Assembly: GCA_026419815.1 (NCBI GenBank)
Contig: JAOAKR010000014.1
Location: forward strand, 1 to 11,448
Origin: Microcaldota archaeon
GTDB lineage: Archaea > Micrarchaeota > Micrarchaeia > CAILAH01
Length of the DNA stretch: 11,448 bases
Reading direction: 5' to 3'
Below the pieces are notes generated by a model that searched no databases, had not been told where the DNA came from, and worked only from the letters and a program-made list of their open reading frames with translations. Made by a program: the position numbers and the translations under genes. Below are positions 11,006-11,448 of the stretch, one piece after another. Each line of letters opens with the position of its first letter. The first letter of the stretch is position 1.

Positions 11006-11448
11006 TTACTTCTTGGCGGGCTGTGCCTCCTTTACATCAAGCACGACACCCGCAGCCACGGTTGCGCCCATATCGCGGATTGCGAACCTACCGAGCGCCG
11101 GGTAGTCGGAGTATTTCTCTATCACGACAGGCTTGAGCGGCCTTATCTTGACCACTGCAACATCACCTGTCTTGATAAAGTCCGGCTTGCCTGCGGACTG
11201 CCCGCTTTTGGGGTCCTTCTTCTCCACGAGTTCAATGAACGAGCCTGCAAACTGCGCGGTGTGTATGTGGCACACAGGCGTGTAGCCCACTGAAATCGCT
11301 GTTGGGTGCTGTAGGACGACAATCTGTGCTGTGAACTCCTCAGCAACCTTTGGCGGGTTGTTTGGGTCGCCAATCACATCGCCCCTCTTCATATCCTTCT
11401 TGTCCACACCCTTCAGGTTGAAGCCGATGTTATCGCCCGGGATGGCCT
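11006..11448 (-). CDS. tuf: Elongation factor 1-alpha, C-terminal part (runs off right edge)
   Basis: GTPase that delivers aminoacyl-tRNA to the ribosome. Only the last 147 residues lie in the window, starting in domain 2 at AIPGDNIGFNLKGVDKKDMK and continuing through GDVIGDPNNPPKVAEEFTAQ, the domain 3 strands (VGYTPVCHIHTAQFAGSFIE), and KTGDVAVVKIRPLKPVV to FAIRDMGATVAAGVVLDVKE. The end QPAKK is normal for archaeal EF-1-alpha. The nucleotide-binding domain is outside the window, so intactness cannot be judged. uS10 follows 8 bases downstream. Confidence 0.95.
   Translation of the reverse strand, partial: AIPGDNIGFNLKGVDKKDMKRGDVIGDPNNPPKVAEEFTAQIVVLQHPTAISVGYTPVCHIHTAQFAGSFIELVEKKDPKSGQSAGKPDFIKTGDVAVVKIRPLKPVVIEKYSDYPALGRFAIRDMGATVAAGVVLDVKEAQPAKK

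Overview
The window is archaeal. It carries an archaeal/eukaryotic-type isoleucyl-tRNA synthetase, elongation factor 1-alpha followed by ribosomal protein uS10, a pyruvoyl-dependent arginine decarboxylase, a deoxyhypusine-synthase-family protein, a pilin-like protein with a class III signal peptide, and tRNA genes with introns. Spacing is tight, and many first genes have a TATA-like box about 25-28 bases before the start codon, as in leaderless archaeal transcripts. Genes inside operons instead start by overlap, by close spacing or after GGTG/GGAGGTG ribosome binding sites. Compactness, small unknown proteins and unusual tRNA introns would fit a DPANN-type lineage (Micrarchaeota or Diapherotrites, for example), but lineage is inference only.

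Layout. 1-1429 (minus strand): four unrecognised small genes, the first running off the left edge. 1430-1604: a gap with two exact 18-bp direct repeats. 1605-1797 (minus): tRNA-Asn(GTT) with two introns, one of 84 nt in the anticodon loop and one of 36 nt in the T-loop. 1855-2570 (minus): two membrane-protein genes, the first of the DUF4870/Tic20-like type. 2656-3387 (plus): a 29-residue membrane microprotein with its own TATA box, then a pilin-like class III signal peptide protein. 3401-4011 (minus): two overlapping genes of unknown function. 4059-6914 (minus): ileS, divergent from a TraB/TIKI/ChaN-like gene at 7026-7835 (plus). 7879-10352 (minus): a three-gene polyamine operon, DHS-like then pdaD then speB. 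10422-10585 (minus): tRNA-Gly(CCC) with a highly structured 90-nt intron. 10600-10655: a strong stem-loop element. 10692 to the right edge (minus): uS10 and the 3' part of the EF-1-alpha gene.

How it works together. The arginine decarboxylase makes agmatine and the agmatinase-family enzyme hydrolyses it to putrescine. The DHS-like enzyme keeps the catalytic lysine, but three residues remembered as part of the spermidine site of human DHS appear replaced. It may therefore be an alternative aminobutyl transferase (homospermidine synthase-like, or an agmatine-based route to aIF5A modification) rather than classical deoxyhypusine synthase. The other recognisable genes (ileS, uS10, EF-1-alpha, two tRNAs) are translation housekeeping.

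The most unusual features are the T-loop intron of tRNA-Asn and the variant DHS active site inside a polyamine operon.
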